From Paramyrothecium sp. XJ0827 (Eukaryota; Ascomycota; Sordariomycetes; Hypocreales; Stachybotryaceae), in the NCBI GenBank assembly GCA_020881915.1, contig JAJFPB010000009.1:1612001-1676000 (forward strand): a DNA stretch of 64,000 nt. Reading direction: 5' to 3'. Made by a program: the position numbers and the translations under genes. This document shows, piece by piece, positions 40,526-53,961 of this stretch (position 1 is its first letter; each line of letters starts with the position of its first letter). The notes beneath the pieces were generated by a model. That model saw only the letters and a program-made list of their open reading frames with translations. It ran no database searches and had not been told where the DNA came from.

Positions 40526-42417
40526 ATGAAGCTTGTGAGTTTGGCCTCTGCCATTGCTGGCTTCGCTAGTTTCGGCACCGCTACAGCAAGTTGCGTACCC
40601 AAACAACCCTTCTTCGAGGAGATCGGCACGCAGACTTGGATCATTGGCAATGGTGTCTGGAACATGACCCAGGGCCGCCAGTTTGGCACAAAGGCATACT
40701 ATAAAAATCACGACATTGTCGGAACAGCAAGGGGGCACCACTTCAGCTCCAGTATGTTTACCTCTTGCTTTTTGACCGATGTTCGGCTGACATGACCAGC
40801 GCCTGGGTCGAACTTCGTCTGGAACACAGCTTCCGTCGTCGCCAAAGGCGAGCACGATGGCGTGGAGTATATTGACGTGAGCTTCTCTGGCAAAGAAGGC
40901 GACATGCATTGGGTCATCTTCGCCGGCCAGCACGGGGCCTACCAGTACTTCGTCAACAAGGCGTTGCCAGCCCAGGGAGAATTCCGCTCACTATGGCGAT
41001 TGGATAACGCGACCTTTCCCAATGGCAAGACAGATGTGCATGACAAGGCGCTACCCAAGTTGAGCTGGTATTTGCCCGAGAACAAGGTCCAGGACGAGAC
41101 ATGGAAAATGCCTGATGGATCGGGGTATATTACCAAGTATGACCTTGCAGACTGGTCACGGACACAAAAGTATTATGGCGTGTACGGAGACGATTTCGGT
41201 AGCTGGTACATCATGCCCGGCAAGGATTATCTCAATGGAAACCATCTCAAGCAGGAGCTTATGGTTAGATACTCCGAACGCCTGGGCGAAGTTAAGCTAA
41301 CAGTTGCATAGATCCACAGAGAGTCGTCCACAGGTGATGCCGTCCAGCTGAACATGCTTCACGGCACGCACTTTCAAGTCGTCGCCAACAATACCATTCC
41401 GATTGGCAAGATGTGGGGTCCATGGTTATGGTATTTGGTAAGCCCCCATTCTCTTCTGTTTCGACTTGCCAATCATCTTCTAACCCGTGCCAGAACGACG
41501 GCTCTCACGCCGATGTCGACAGCCGTGCTGATTCCGAATATTCGGCCTGGCCGTATGAGTGGCTGAACGACACGGCTTACCAGTCCAGAGGCACCGTACG
41601 CGGCCAGTTGAAGCTCTCGGATGGACGTGCTGCATCTGGTGCAGCTGTTTTCCTAGGCGACAGCAACCCGCAGCGGACTGCCTTAAACCAAGGAAGCAAC
41701 TACTACTACACGACTTACGCTGACGCGGACGGAAACTTTGTATTTGTGGATGTGCGGTCCGCAACGTATGGCCTTCAAGCTTGGGCCAACGGTGGAGAGA
41801 TCGGTGACGTTAGCACCGTTCTCCTCCAAAATGACGTTGAGGTGACTGAGAACGAGGAGACAGTTTTGGGCACTGTCACTTGGGTGACTACTGGCAAGAC
41901 CGCATTGTTTCAAGTTGGCACGTTTGACCGCTTAGCGAATGAGTTCGAGTACGGCGGAGCGCCTCGAGAGTTCAGCCTTGTGCAGAAGTGCCCTGTCAAC
42001 CTCACCTTCACGGTCGGGACTTCTTCTTCAAGGGATTGGTGCTTCGGACAAACCTGGCTCGGCACGTGGGACATCGTCTTCAACATCACCGAATTGCCGA
42101 ATCCAGTACCCTCTGTTGCATCACTGGTCGTCCACCTCGCAGGGTTCTCGACAACCGCAAGCAGTATTATTCTTGTGAACAACAACCAGGTCGGAAACCT
42201 AACCAGTGGTGCAAGCACAGGGCCACTAGCGAGCGAGGGACTAGCAAACGAGCAAAGCATGTATAGGAGCGCTACATCAGCAGGCGAGTGGCGGCACTTT
42301 GAGTTTGATGTGTCGAGAAATCTGTTGGTCGCTGGTCAGAACAAGGTGCAGTTCCAGGTGACAAGGAACTCGACTGGAAAAGGGTTTATGTGGGATAGCA
42401 TCAAGCTCGAATGGTAG
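40526..42417 (+). CDS. Rhamnogalacturonan lyase, polysaccharide lyase family 4
   Basis: The secreted enzyme cleaves the rhamnogalacturonan I backbone of pectin by beta-elimination. The four exons are 40526-40751, 40800-41263, 41312-41437 and 41494-42417, with introns of 48, 48 and 56 nt. Phases are consistent and give 579 aa. The ATG at 40526 opens a signal peptide (MKLVSLASAIAGFASFGTATA). The N-terminal catalytic part has WNMTQGRQFGTKAYY, a Lys in ITKYDLADW and a His in LHGTHFQVVANN; by motif they match the catalytic Lys and His described for the Aspergillus RGL4 enzyme. A fibronectin-III-like domain (TVRGQLKLSDGRAASGAAVFLG) follows, then a carbohydrate-binding-like beta-sandwich ending GFMWDSIKLEW. 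This is the domain order of PL4 RglB-type proteins. It is the last intact gene before the repeat island, whose edge is about 0.3 kb downstream. Confidence 0.93.
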
Positions 42418-42784
42418 TGGGCTGCCTCTTTAACGTTGGCATGTTTTCTAGGCCGCCTTGGGGATTTAAGTAGGGCGCAATTGTGCAAACAATTTTTTTT
42501 TTTTTTTTTGTTAAAACGAGTTCATATCCAGTTCGGATGCCCGGAGGCTGCATTAAAATCGGTGTCATACGAACGGAGGAGGAGCATAATCATGCTGTAC
42601 TTGATGTTGACTTCCATTAACTATGGACACAACCACCATATTTCTATAAAGCAAATGATTGTGTATCCCTAGAGGGCAAAGGTCCTTTGAGGCGGAGATC
42701 ATTTCTAGGCAATCTATGCATGGTGTGACGGTCTGGTCCCCAAGGGCTTACGAACTGTAGACTCTGGGGTAGGAGGTTCCTAAT
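42418..42784. other. Transition from gene-bearing DNA to the AT-rich island
   Basis: This holds a run of 17 T at 42493-42509, a likely 3' flank, and a last stretch of ordinary composition (GACGGTCTGGTCCCC at 42728) before the sequence turns AT-rich at about 42785. No open frame of note. Confidence 0.5.
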
Positions 42785-43191
42785 CTTCTAAGACCTCGTA
42801 GGATTTTATATTAGTAGAAGTATAGGGCTAGTCTCTTAATAGGCAGAAGGATAGTTAAGTATTACTAAATATATTAAAAGTATGGATTAGTTCTTAATAA
42901 TTTTATATTATTAATAGCTAAAGACTCTTCTAAGTAATTATTATAAGATCTCCTTTATTTATATACTTATTTATATACTTAGTTATATATTACTTGCTAA
43001 GGAGTAAGTATTTATTTATATTTAGTCTAAAGATAAATATATATCTAAAATATATAAGTTCCTCCTAAGTACTAAAAGTAAACTATCTAATCTTAGTATT
43101 AAAGTTAAGAAATCTTTTTAGTTATAATTATAAAATATTCTTAGTTATAAAATAATAGTAAGATACTTAAGTTATTATATATTATAATAAC

Positions 43192-43376
43192 TTATTATAG
43201 GAAAAGTCCTAATACCTTAGTTAATAACTAGATTAGGTAATCTAGAGCCTTCTCCCTTTTCTCTTTAATATATTACTATAAAATAATAAAGAAAGTAAAT
43301 TAAAGTCTTTAAATATAATAAATACTACCTTATATTTACTTAATTACTTATTTTATATTTTTAATTTTATTATAAT
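43192..43376 (+). repeat. Left (5') LTR of element 1
   Basis: This matches 49660-49844 over its whole length without indels. It shares TTATTATAG at the start, AAAAGTCCTAAT, and CTAGAGCCTTCTCCC. Differences are transitions with one T/G exception near position 43354. Confidence 0.8.
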
Positions 43377-45317
43377 AATTCTTTAACTTCTATATATAAC
43401 TACCTAAATTAAAATAATATTAAGAACCCTATAAATCTATAGTACTAATTAAGTAATTTCTTTAAAAAAAAAATCTTATAGAGATTACTATAGCTTAAGT
43501 TATAACTTCTTAATTAATTATATTTAGTACTTTTATATTTTTATTTCCTTTAATAAATATTACTAATAAAAGAACTACTATTAGCTAATAAATTTAATAA
43601 CTTAAGGAACTTAAGTACTTTTATAAGTAGAAGTATTAATTATATAAGAAACTTAAGAATCTAATTAATTATATTAAAGATATATATTTATTAAAAAAGA
43701 AATAATTCTTTAGTTCTTTAGGTAGTAATTATAATATTAAAATTAAAATTAAAAATATTTTTATTTTAATTCTTTTATATACCTTAAAATAAAAAATAAT
43801 TAATTTAATAATCTTAATTATATTTTTTATAAGAAGAAATATAAGTATTAAAAAAACTATAAAAGAATTATTTTTACTTTAAATTATATTAATAAATAAA
43901 ACTAAATAAAATAGAACTAATATAAAAAGAAATAATTTAAGAAAGAAAATAAGGCTATAAATAATAATTAAAATACTTTTATAAAGTAAATCCTAAGGAT
44001 TCTTAAGAACTTTATATATAAAAAGTCTTATTTTATTAAGTAACTTAAATAAGTAATTTAAAGAAATAATTATTTTTTTTATAATTTCTATATTTATTTT
44101 AATTCTTTAAAGAAATAGTTCTTAAAAGTTAATAAAAAATAAAAAGAACTTTATTTTTTTTTAAACTTAATAACTTTTTATATAATATTATTTTATAATA
44201 GAATCTAGATCTACTAAATACTTAGAAAGCTATAGTAGAACTTATAAAATATTAGTAAAAGATCTTAGATCTTAATAAAAGAAAGCCTAATATATAAATT
44301 AAAGAGCCTTATAAGAAATATAAGTACTATTTCTAAGATTTAAAATAATATTATTATTAAAGTAGTAATTTTATAAATATAATCTCTATTAGTAGAACCT
44401 AAAATAAAGTTAATTTATAATTTTATTATTTCTATAATAAGATTAGTTATTAAGTAAATAAGTACCTTAAGTAAAAGATAAATAAATTATTATTAAAAAA
44501 CTCCTTATAACTAAAAAAGTAATTTATTTTAAGATTATTTCTTTATACTTTAGAATTAAATAATACTTTTATATATTTATTAAGATCTATAAGTAAATCT
44601 CTATTAAAACCTATATAAATTTTAATAGTAATATTATTATAGATATTATTAATACTAAGTTTATATATTAATAAGACCTTAAATAAATACTTTTTAAAGA
44701 GCCCCTATTAAAAAGTATAAATAATATTAGGATCTCTACTTATAGTATTTAATAAGTACTAATTTAAGTTACTAATTCTAGAAGAACTACTAAGATATTT
44801 ACTTACTTATATTTTAGTATTAATAGGAATCTAAGATCTAAAAAAAACTCTATTTTATTATTTATATTTATTTTAGTAGACTTATAGATCTATTTTAGTA
44901 TTTTTAATTAAAAATAATAATATAAAATAATAATTACTAATATATAAATAATTAGCTAATAATTCTTTTAAAATACCCTTATTTAAGAAATATATATATA
45001 TTTAATAGAATTACTTAAGGACTTTATATTCTTATTAAATAAGAAACTTATATATAATAGAACTTTATATTTCTTTAAGAAATTAATTTTATATTAAGCT
45101 ATTTTTATTACTAAAAAAATAAAACTTCTTCTATATATTAAAGTATTTAATTATATTATTAATCTAATAAAGAAAAAAAAAACCCTCTTTAGCCCTATTT
45201 ACTTTCTATTTCTAGAAGAACTAATAGAACTTAGGTAATATATTAAAAAAAGTCTAATAAGTAAAATAATTTATTACTTTAAAAATCCTATAAGTACCTC
45301 TATTATATTTATTCCTA

Positions 45318-45660
45318 AGAAAAATAATTCTTTTTATTTTTATATTAACTATTATAGACTTAATAATATAATAAAGAAGAATTACTACTTTTTATCTTTA
45401 GTTTTAGAGATTTTTAATTATATTATAGGAGTCTTATTCTTTTTAAAGATTAATATTAAGAAAATCTACTATTATATTTATATAAAGGAGAGTAATAAGT
45501 AAAAAAATACTTTCTAAATCTATTATAATTACTTTAAATATTTAATTATATTATTTAAATTAATTAATATATTTATTATATTCTAAGTTTATATATATAA
45601 GGTATTATATAAGCTATTAAATATAGTATATATAATATATTTAAATAATATTTTTATTTT
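45318..45660 (+). pseudogene. Reverse transcriptase remnant of element 1
   Basis: The plus-strand reading gives FYFYINYYRLNNIIKKNYY, recognisable as the gypsy RT core (F-x-V-D-Y-R-x-L-N-x-x-T-x-K-N), followed at 45638-45649 by YLNN in place of YLDD with IFIF after it. Stop codons interrupt the frame. The pattern fits RIP acting on a formerly intact pol gene. Confidence 0.75.
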
Positions 45661-47104
45661 CTTAAAGAACTAAAAGTCTTATATAAGATATTTAAAATAG
45701 GTCCTTAAGTAGCTTTATAAAGTAGAGTTATTTACTAATATCTTTAAGTACTACTTTTATTAAAATTAAGTAAATTTCTTAAAGTTTATTTTATTTCTTA
45801 TAAATATAGCTATAGATCTAAGCTATATTATTACTATAATTAAATAAAGTAAGCCCTAGATTTATTATAAGATATAAATATTTTTAGGATTTTATAATTT
45901 CTACTAAAAGTTTATATAGAATTATATTACTATTATAGCCCTATTAAATTTACTACTTAAGAGAAACTAAAATAATAAGAAACTAGGCCTTATAGAATTA
46001 AGTTCTAATAAATATTAGGTATTTAGGTATTTAATTTAGGTCTTCTAAAAAATACCTTTTCTTTAATACTTTAATATTATATAACTAATATATATTAAAA
46101 CTAATATTTCTAAATAGGCTATAGTTATAATTTTATTATAACTAGATCCTAAAGGGTATTAATATCTTATAGTCTTCTAGTTCTAGAAATTCTATAATAC
46201 TAAATTAAATTATAAAATATTAAATTAAGAAATATTAACTATTATAGAAGTATTTAAATATTAATAATACTATATTAAAGAGATAATAACTTTAGTAGAG
46301 ATTTTATTAAATTATTAGAATTTATAAAGTTTTATAAAGTAAATATATTTAATAAGAAAGTAGGTATATTAATATATATTTCTTATATTTTATTATTTTA
46401 TTATAAGGTACTATATAAGAAAAAGTAATTTTATAAATATATTTTCTAAATAACTAGATTATATTAATAAAAATATATTTAATATTAAGTTATTATATAT
46501 TCTTAATTAAAAACTAATAAAGATATTTAAGGTCTTTATAAATTATAAAAAGAAATTTAAGGTTTTAATAAATTAAATAAATAAAACTATATTAATTTCT
46601 AATTAATTTTATAACTAAATTAATAATATTATTAAACTTAAGTAATTTATTACTTATAATTAAGCTAAGAAAGCTCTATATTTAGAAATTACTTATAAAG
46701 TAGAGCTCTTAAAGTCCCTAGTAATTTTTATTAAGAAAATATAATTAAGAAATTATATTACTTAGAAGAATAAATATAAAACTCTAGTAAAGCTATACTA
46801 AAGATATAGGCCTTAATTAGTATATAATAAGGGCCTCTTATAATATAAAAATTATATTTAGGTCCCTAATAAATTAGGCCTATAATAAGAGCTTATTACT
46901 TTATATTATAATAACCCTTTAGCTAGATATTTTAAAGTATATAAAACCTAATAGCTATTATAATATAAGTTCTAGTAAAAAGATATAAATTAAAATATTA
47001 GAGATTAAATTAATAATTATAGTATTTACTAAAGAATTAAAGCTTAAAGATATTAGAAATATAATTATTTTAAAGCCCTTCTAATTTTAAATTAATTTAT
47101 AAAT

Positions 47105-47230
47105 AAATTATTAATAGATTTTATAATAAACTTATTAATAATCTAATATAATAATTAAGAAATTAATAATATTCTTATTATAATAAATTACTATATAAAA
47201 TATAATATTTTTTTACTAATTAGTATATAT
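47105..47230 (+). pseudogene. Integrase core remnant of element 1
   Basis: The plus-strand frame reads DFIINL, then INNILIIINYYIKYNIF, resembling the integrase stretch DFI-x-DLP ... ILVIVDR-x-TK. TAG and TAA stops stand where Trp, Gln or Arg codons would be expected. It lies downstream of RT, as in Ty3/gypsy elements. Confidence 0.6.
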
Positions 47231-49659
47231 ATTACTTTTATTAAGTTAGCTAAGTTATTTTACTAAGAAATAAAGCTTTAATATAATACCCCTAAGAGAA
47301 TTATATTAAATAGAGAATCTATTTTTATAAGTACCTTTTAATTAGATCTTTATTTTCTTTTTAAAATTAAATATTATTTTTTATAGTATTTTATTCCTAA
47401 ACTAATAAGTAAATAAAATAAATAAATTAAATCTTAAAATATTATTTTAAATACTTTATTATAGATAATAAATCTATATAGCTATAATTACTTAAGAAAA
47501 CCTAATTTATTTATAATAATATAGTAAATATAATTATAGATATATTACTAAATATAGCTCTTTTAAGTTATTCTTTAGAGTTTTATTATAATATTAAGAA
47601 TAATATTTTTAAAAAAAAATCCCTAAAGTAATTACTAAAGTATAAAAAATTATAATATTATAAGAAGAATTAATAAAATAGTAGAGATTTATAACTAAAG
47701 CTATAAAGAACTACTATAATAAGTATTATTAAAATTTAATCTTTAATAAAGAAGATCTTATATTACTAAAAATCTTAAATTTTAAAAAAATACTAAGAAG
47801 CTATTATTCTAATTTATTAGATCCTTTTATATACTTAGCTCTATAAGAAAGTAAGTATATTACCTAGCTTTATTTACTAAATATATATATTTATATAATA
47901 TTTTTTTATATTAATTTCCTTAAATCTTAAGTAAAATTTAAGTTCTAAATAAATTTAAGTAAAAGTATATTAATATTAGATCTAAAAGTAAATAAAAATA
48001 AATAAAAAATTAAAGAACTTAAAGATAAAAAAACTATAAAAGAAGAGCTATAATATTTAATTAAATAAAAGAACTAGTTCTTTAAATATAATTAATAAAT
48101 TCCTATTAAAGATATAAGTAATACTATAGATATTATTAAGAAGTATAAAAAGTATATTATAAAATTACTAAAGAAAAGAGATTACTTAAAATATTAATAA
48201 AAGTAAAATATAATTATATTAATTCTATAATAAATTCTATATTAAAGGTACTTCTACTAGATATTTTTAATAAATTTTATAAAAAGTAAAAATAATTACT
48301 AAAATTACTATAATTAGGTAATATAATCTTATCTAAATAAGAGAAATATTAATAAAAAATATCTCTATATATTACTTTAATATATTACTACTATTATTAT
48401 TAAAAAGATTTTTATTATTTAGGGTCTTCTAGATATTAATAATAAGAATATAAATAGTAGTAATTTAGATATTATATCTTATATTACTATAAATAAAATA
48501 TAGAATTTAGAACTTCTTCTAGGTCTTTATTTTCTTTATAAAAGTAATATTAGTAGTAATATACTAAATAATAGTTTAAAGAATATATTAGTAAAATACT
48601 AGTAATTTACTAGAGAATAGCTTTACTTACTTTACTAAATTATAAAATAGGATTAAATTATAGAAAGTAGGAAAATAAATACTAATATAGAACTAGAATA
48701 TATATTTAATATAATATAGTAGAATACTATAAAGATATTAATTACTATATCTTATAGATAATATAATAAGAAGGAAGTAAACCTTAGAGGATTTCTAGGC
48801 CTTAATAAGCCTAAATACCTACTAGTATAATATCTTAATTTAATTAAAAGCTACTATAAAATTATAGTAAATCTTAATTAAATAGTAATAAATTACCTAA
48901 GAAAGGAAATATAAATATTTATTTCTAGTCTTAAGGAGGTACTTATTATTATAGTTCTTAAGAATATATAGAACTACTAGCTATTTAAGGATAATATTAA
49001 TATTATTTATATTACCCTTAAGAGTAATTAGGGAAGTTATATATTAATAATTAATTAAAGAACTAGTAAATAAAGTAAGATTACTAAAGCTACTACTTAC
49101 TAATATAAATATTACTATAGATATAGTACTAATTATAATATATTAATAATATATTAGTAATTTAGTAGAAGATCTTTATATTTTTAGTAGAATTTCTTCT
49201 ATATCTCTTAAGAATAATCTTATTTATTTTTATTATAGTATAGAAGTAATATATATATTATTACTTCTTTATTAATACTATAGTAATATAAATAATATAT
49301 TTAGGAAATATAGTAATAGTAATAATTAAATATAATATAAGAGATTCCTTAAAGAAAAGAATATAGGCTTTAAATAAATTTTTAAATAAAGAAAATATAA
49401 TCTAGATATATATTTAATAAAAGAATCTATAGTAAGATAATATTAAGAAGAAAAGGAAATAATTATAATATATATACTACAAGAACCTATCTTTATTTAT
49501 TAACTTATTTATATAGCTACTATAGTAATAACTTATATATATAATATTAAATAAAGATATTATATTACTAATTACTAATACTTTAATTACCTTATAGCTA
49601 GTATTATAATATAATTATAATATAGTCTTAGTAGATCTTAGCTTTAGAGAGAGAGATAG

Positions 49660-49844
49660 TTATTATAGAAAAAGTCCTAATATCTTAGTTAGTAATTAGA
49701 TTAAATAACCTAGAGCCTTCTCCCTCTTCTCTTTAATATATTACTATAAAATAATAGGGAAGGTAAGTTAAAGTCTTTAAATATAATAGATACTACCTTA
49801 TATCTACCTAGCTACTTATCTTATACTTGTGATTTTATTATAAT
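49660..49844 (+). repeat. Right (3') LTR of element 1
   Basis: Partner of 43192-43376 at a constant offset of 6468. It keeps more C and G (CTACCTAGCTACTTATC) than the left copy, so the two LTRs were mutated to different degrees. Confidence 0.8.
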
Positions 49845-49849
49845 ATAAC

Positions 49850-50377
49850 TATTATAATTATAATTATTTACTTATCTTTGCCTTATTATATAGTAGTAAA
49901 TAATATAACTTTCTAGAAAAGAAGTCTCTTTATTAATAAATCTATAGGATATATTAATTAATAAAAGTATTAGACTAATATCTCCTCCTAGTACTAAGAA
50001 TAAAAGACCTATTATTACTACTATTACTGAGGTCACGTAATAGGTCACGTGATCAGGTTAGCTACCCACGGCGGCTTATATGGACTTACAATATATATTA
50101 TTATATAACAAGAACTTTATTTATCTTTATAGCCACAAGCAGGATTAAGTAGAACAGCTAATCTTGTAGCAAGCTTCTTAGGGAATAGACATTATTAATT
50201 AAAATAAGTTAGATTTACCTAACTATCTCCTATAATAGTAAGAGCTTTAGGGATATATTCTATCTTATATCTTTTCTAACCTCTTCTTTATACTATTAAA
50301 TTCCTTCCTCTAAGCCTTATTAGGTCTTTTTCCCTTATATTAATTAGCTATATCTTAGATATAGCCTAGTTCCTACC
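49850..50377. repeat. Older repeat with a weakly mutated LTR-like segment
   Basis: Between the two elements lies DNA that keeps CpA, TpG and CpG, beginning TGAGGTCACG at 50028. It includes a direct repeat of GGTCACGTRAT containing a CACGTG box, then ACCCACGGCGGCTTATATGG. TATA-like and CACGTG motifs followed by a stretch ending near AGTAGAACA (50157) look like an LTR. The remainder up to 50377 is the left arm of the repeat into which element 2 inserted; its right arm begins at 58253. Confidence 0.5.
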
Positions 50378-50382
50378 TCTTA
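50378..50382. repeat. Target site duplication of element 2, left copy
   Basis: The pentamer TCTTA directly precedes the LTR start TGTAACG and is found again at 58248-58252 directly after the right LTR. Confidence 0.75.
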
Positions 50383-50967
50383 TGTAACGATTGGGGGTAG
50401 CCTTATACTATTAGGTATAGGGTAACTAAGGATTGTTGGGGGTTCATTTGTTCTTAGATAGAATAATAGGAAAGTATTTAAAGTATATAAGGGGGTTATT
50501 ACTAGTTTATAAGAGAATAATATAATAAAGGTTATCTTAGGGACTATATATTATTAATAGCTAGTAGGTTCTAGTCTAGATATAATATATAGAACCCCCT
50601 ATTTATATATATAGTTCCCTTTTCCTAGAGTATATAGAAGAGCACTCCTTAGATTATAATATATAATACTCCTAGAAGTATTATAGAAGGTAATCTATTC
50701 TAGTAGTACTTCTATACTCCTAGCCTTATTTATAGGAATCTTCTTCCCTATAGGTCTCTATTCTTATTAAATATTTTTTCTATTTTTATTCTTTTATTTC
50801 TAGTCTCTTATTTCTAGCCCTTCTTTTATACTAGTATTTAATTTAGGCTAGTATATTAGGGCTGGCCTATAAATTATACTAGTAGTGCGGGGGCTAGTAT
50901 AGTATTTATATATTATATTATATAATATTCTATGGCTTAGTTATAACCTTTGGGTTAGGTTATAATA
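50383..50967 (-). repeat. LTR of element 2, left copy (3' LTR in coding sense)
   Basis: This copy begins TGTAACGATTGGGGG and ends GGTTATAATA, exactly 585 bp like its partner. It is more mutated than the partner in its right part, for example GGCCTATAAATTATACT where the other copy has GGCCCGTGGGTTGTACT. Confidence 0.88.
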
Positions 50968-53689
50968 TAATACTTCTCTCTCTAAGGCTAAGTCTTATAG
51001 CCTAGTATTAGGTATACTTAAGGTTATTAGTTCCTATTATATATATAGGTCCCTTCTCCCTTCCTTTATTCTTCTACTAGTATACTAATACTATATTAGG
51101 TTATATTAAAAAATCTAAATTCTAAAAAACTCTTAAGTATAAGTTATTATCTTATTTTATTACTATCTTTAAAGAGTTTACTAATATACTATATTCTTAT
51201 TATTTTAAATATAAATATAAATATAAATTTCCTTATAGGAAGACTTATTATAATAAATATACTAGTTATAGCTATTCTTATAATAGGGTTTTTATTACTT
51301 CTTATTATTTATTCTCTATCCCTTTTACTTATATTTATATAGTTTCTAACTTCCTTAGCTCTAGTAAATTATTTTCTTAATTAATATAAGAGTTTATCCT
51401 ATTAGAAGGAGGAGGCAATAGTATTAATTACTAAGGTAGTTATAAAGTTAAATTAGATTTATATAGTATATACTAAGATTAAAGTAAAGGGTACTAAGCT
51501 ATTTAATTATAGGATTACTAAGGCTAATACTAAGGCTTCTTCTATAGATATCTAGTAGTTAATTAGGTTAGTTTAGTTAGTGGGGGGTTTTAGTATTATT
51601 AATTAGAATATAATTAGTTTTAATTTTAATTTCCTATCTAAGCCTATATCTAGAACTAAGTAATTTTTTATTTAGTATTAAGGAGGTACTTAGGTAGTTC
51701 TTATATATTCTTACTTTTATTATAGTTTTTTATTTAATAAAATATAATTCTTCTCTATTTTTAGTTTATTTATATATAAGTATTTATTTTACTTTATATT
51801 CTTTTTCTTCTATAAGTACCTTAATAGTTTCTTTTATAGATTTATTATTAGGTACTAGTTCTAGGAGTACTATATAAAATACTAGGTAGTATTTTATTAT
51901 ATTTAGAAGTTCTAGTTTATAGTTAATATCCTTAATTCTATATAAGATTTTAAAAGATCTAAGTTTTTTATAGTCTAGCTTATTACTTAGTTATATTATT
52001 TTTATATTTTTTCTAAGTAAGTAAATTATATTTCCCTCCTTAAAGATTAGCTCTAGTAATCTTTTTATATTATAGTATTTCTTTATTTTCTAATTTATAA
52101 ATAAGATTTTTTATTTTATTATATTATATAATTATTTAAGTTCTTTTACTTTAATAATAGCTAGTTTATTAAGGGGTCCTTTATATTTAGTATACTTAAT
52201 AGTTAGTTTAAATCTATAATTTATATAGAATAGTAATATTTTAGTAGTTTCTAACTTAGTACTATTATAGTAGTATTATACTATAAGTAGCTATTTTACC
52301 TAATTCTTCTATTAATAATTAATATAGTAGTAGAGGTACTATTCTAAGGTTTAGTTTATATATTTTATTTATTTATTTATCTATAGGTAGTAAGTAGTAC
52401 TTAATTTATAATTAATATCTAGAAGAGCTACTAATTCTTATTAGAACTTAAATATAAATATAGGTTCTTTATTAAAGATAATTTCTTCTAGTATACTATA
52501 TTAGCTTATAATATACTTATAATAGTAATATACTATATCTTAGGTATTAGTTACCTTATTATAGGTAATAAAGTAGATATATTTAGTAAATCTATTAAGA
52601 ATAATAAAAATACTATTATAGTTATCTTTAGAGCTTAATTTCTTTAATCTAGGAAGCTTAATAATAAAGTCCTATAAGATTAATTACTAAGGTCTAATTA
52701 GTACTAGTAGTAATTTAAGATATTTATAAGATTTATATCTTAAGGCTTTAGTTTTATTATAGATATTATATTTTCTTATAACTCTTTCTATATCTTTTCT
52801 TATTCTAGAGTAGCTATATATTTAATATACTACTTCTATGGTTTTTTTAATTCTTTTATATCTAATAGTATAATATTTATAGATCTTAGTTAGAATTTCT
52901 TCTTATATTTCTTCTAGGATCTATATTTAGTTATTATATATAGGTACTATACTATATTCTATATTTACTTCTATAGGTACTTCTATAATATATATAATAT
53001 ATTTTTTACTTTATTCTCTGATTTTATTATACTACTTATTTTCTATTTTAATTCTATAGATTTTAATTAAATTAATAGTTTTTTACTTATAGTTCCCTTC
53101 TAAGTTTAGATATAGTAGTTATTATATTACTTTAGGGATTTCTTACTTATATTTACTTTTTTAGCTAAGTATATTAGTATATTTATTTTTAAATCCTTTT
53201 TAATAAATAATTTTATAATTAAAAAGTATAAGTATTTCTATATAATAGATTTATTTTACTATTAGGGTTTAGATTATAGTAAAGTAAGTAATATTTCTAT
53301 AATTAATATAGACCTTAATCTTATATTCTATACCTATAAGGTAATATTAGAATTCCTTAAATACTTTAATAATTATTATAAATTCTTTATTATAGATAGG
53401 GTAGTAGAGTAGAGGTTTAGTAATTTTCTTAAATTAGAAAGTAATAGAATATAGGAGTTTATTATTTTTTATTTACCTAATAGTAGTACTAAGGATATAA
53501 TTAGAGGTATTAGTTTCTAGGATAATTTACTTCTTTAGATTAAAAGTTACTAGAATAGGTTTATTAATAATTTATTCTTTAATCTCTTTAAAGGCTCTTT
53601 AGGCTTCTAGAGTCTACTTAAAAGATATATTTTTCTTAGTTAAATCTATTAGTAGTTTAGTAATCTTTCTAAAGTATTTAATAAATTAT

Positions 53690-53961
53690 TTATAGTAGTT
53701 AGTAAATCCTAGGAAGCTCTAGATATCTTTAATATTATTTATAGGGGGCTTTTATTCTTTAATTACTATAATCTTACTTTTCTTTATTTAAATTTTATTA
53801 AGTTAAATAATATATTTAAAGAAATTAACTTTATATATATAGAAGTTACTCTTAGTAGGTTCTACTAGGAGTTTAGTATCTTATAGTACTTAAAGTACTT
53901 TATATATATACTCTTTATATTATTCTTTATTCTTTAAGAAAATAAGTATATTATTTAAGTA
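53690..53961 (-). pseudogene. Reverse transcriptase / RNase H junction remnant of element 2
   Basis: Read on the minus strand, YLNNILIF (53961 downward) is the RT active-site motif with both Asp changed to Asn. About 230 bp further along, SFLGFTNYYK and FIKYFRKITKLL match the gypsy stretch FLGF-x-N-Y-Y-R-x-F-I-x-x-F-S. The frame is broken by stops. Confidence 0.72.

Larger units (their letters stand above)
43192..49844 (+). mobile_element. LTR retrotransposon 1 (Ty3/gypsy-like), degenerate
   Basis: Two direct repeats (43192-43376 and 49660-49844), collinear without gaps, enclose 6.3 kb. The pentamer ATAAC lies directly before the left repeat (43187-43191) and after the right one (49845-49849), consistent with a target duplication, although in AT-rich DNA this has limited weight. 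On the plus strand a degenerate reverse transcriptase, an RNase H junction (FLGFYNFY at about 45890) and an integrase-like segment (about 47110-47230) occur in the Ty3/gypsy order RT-RH-IN. Every frame is full of stop codons, and both active-site aspartates of YLDD now read Asn. It cannot be autonomous. Confidence 0.82.
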
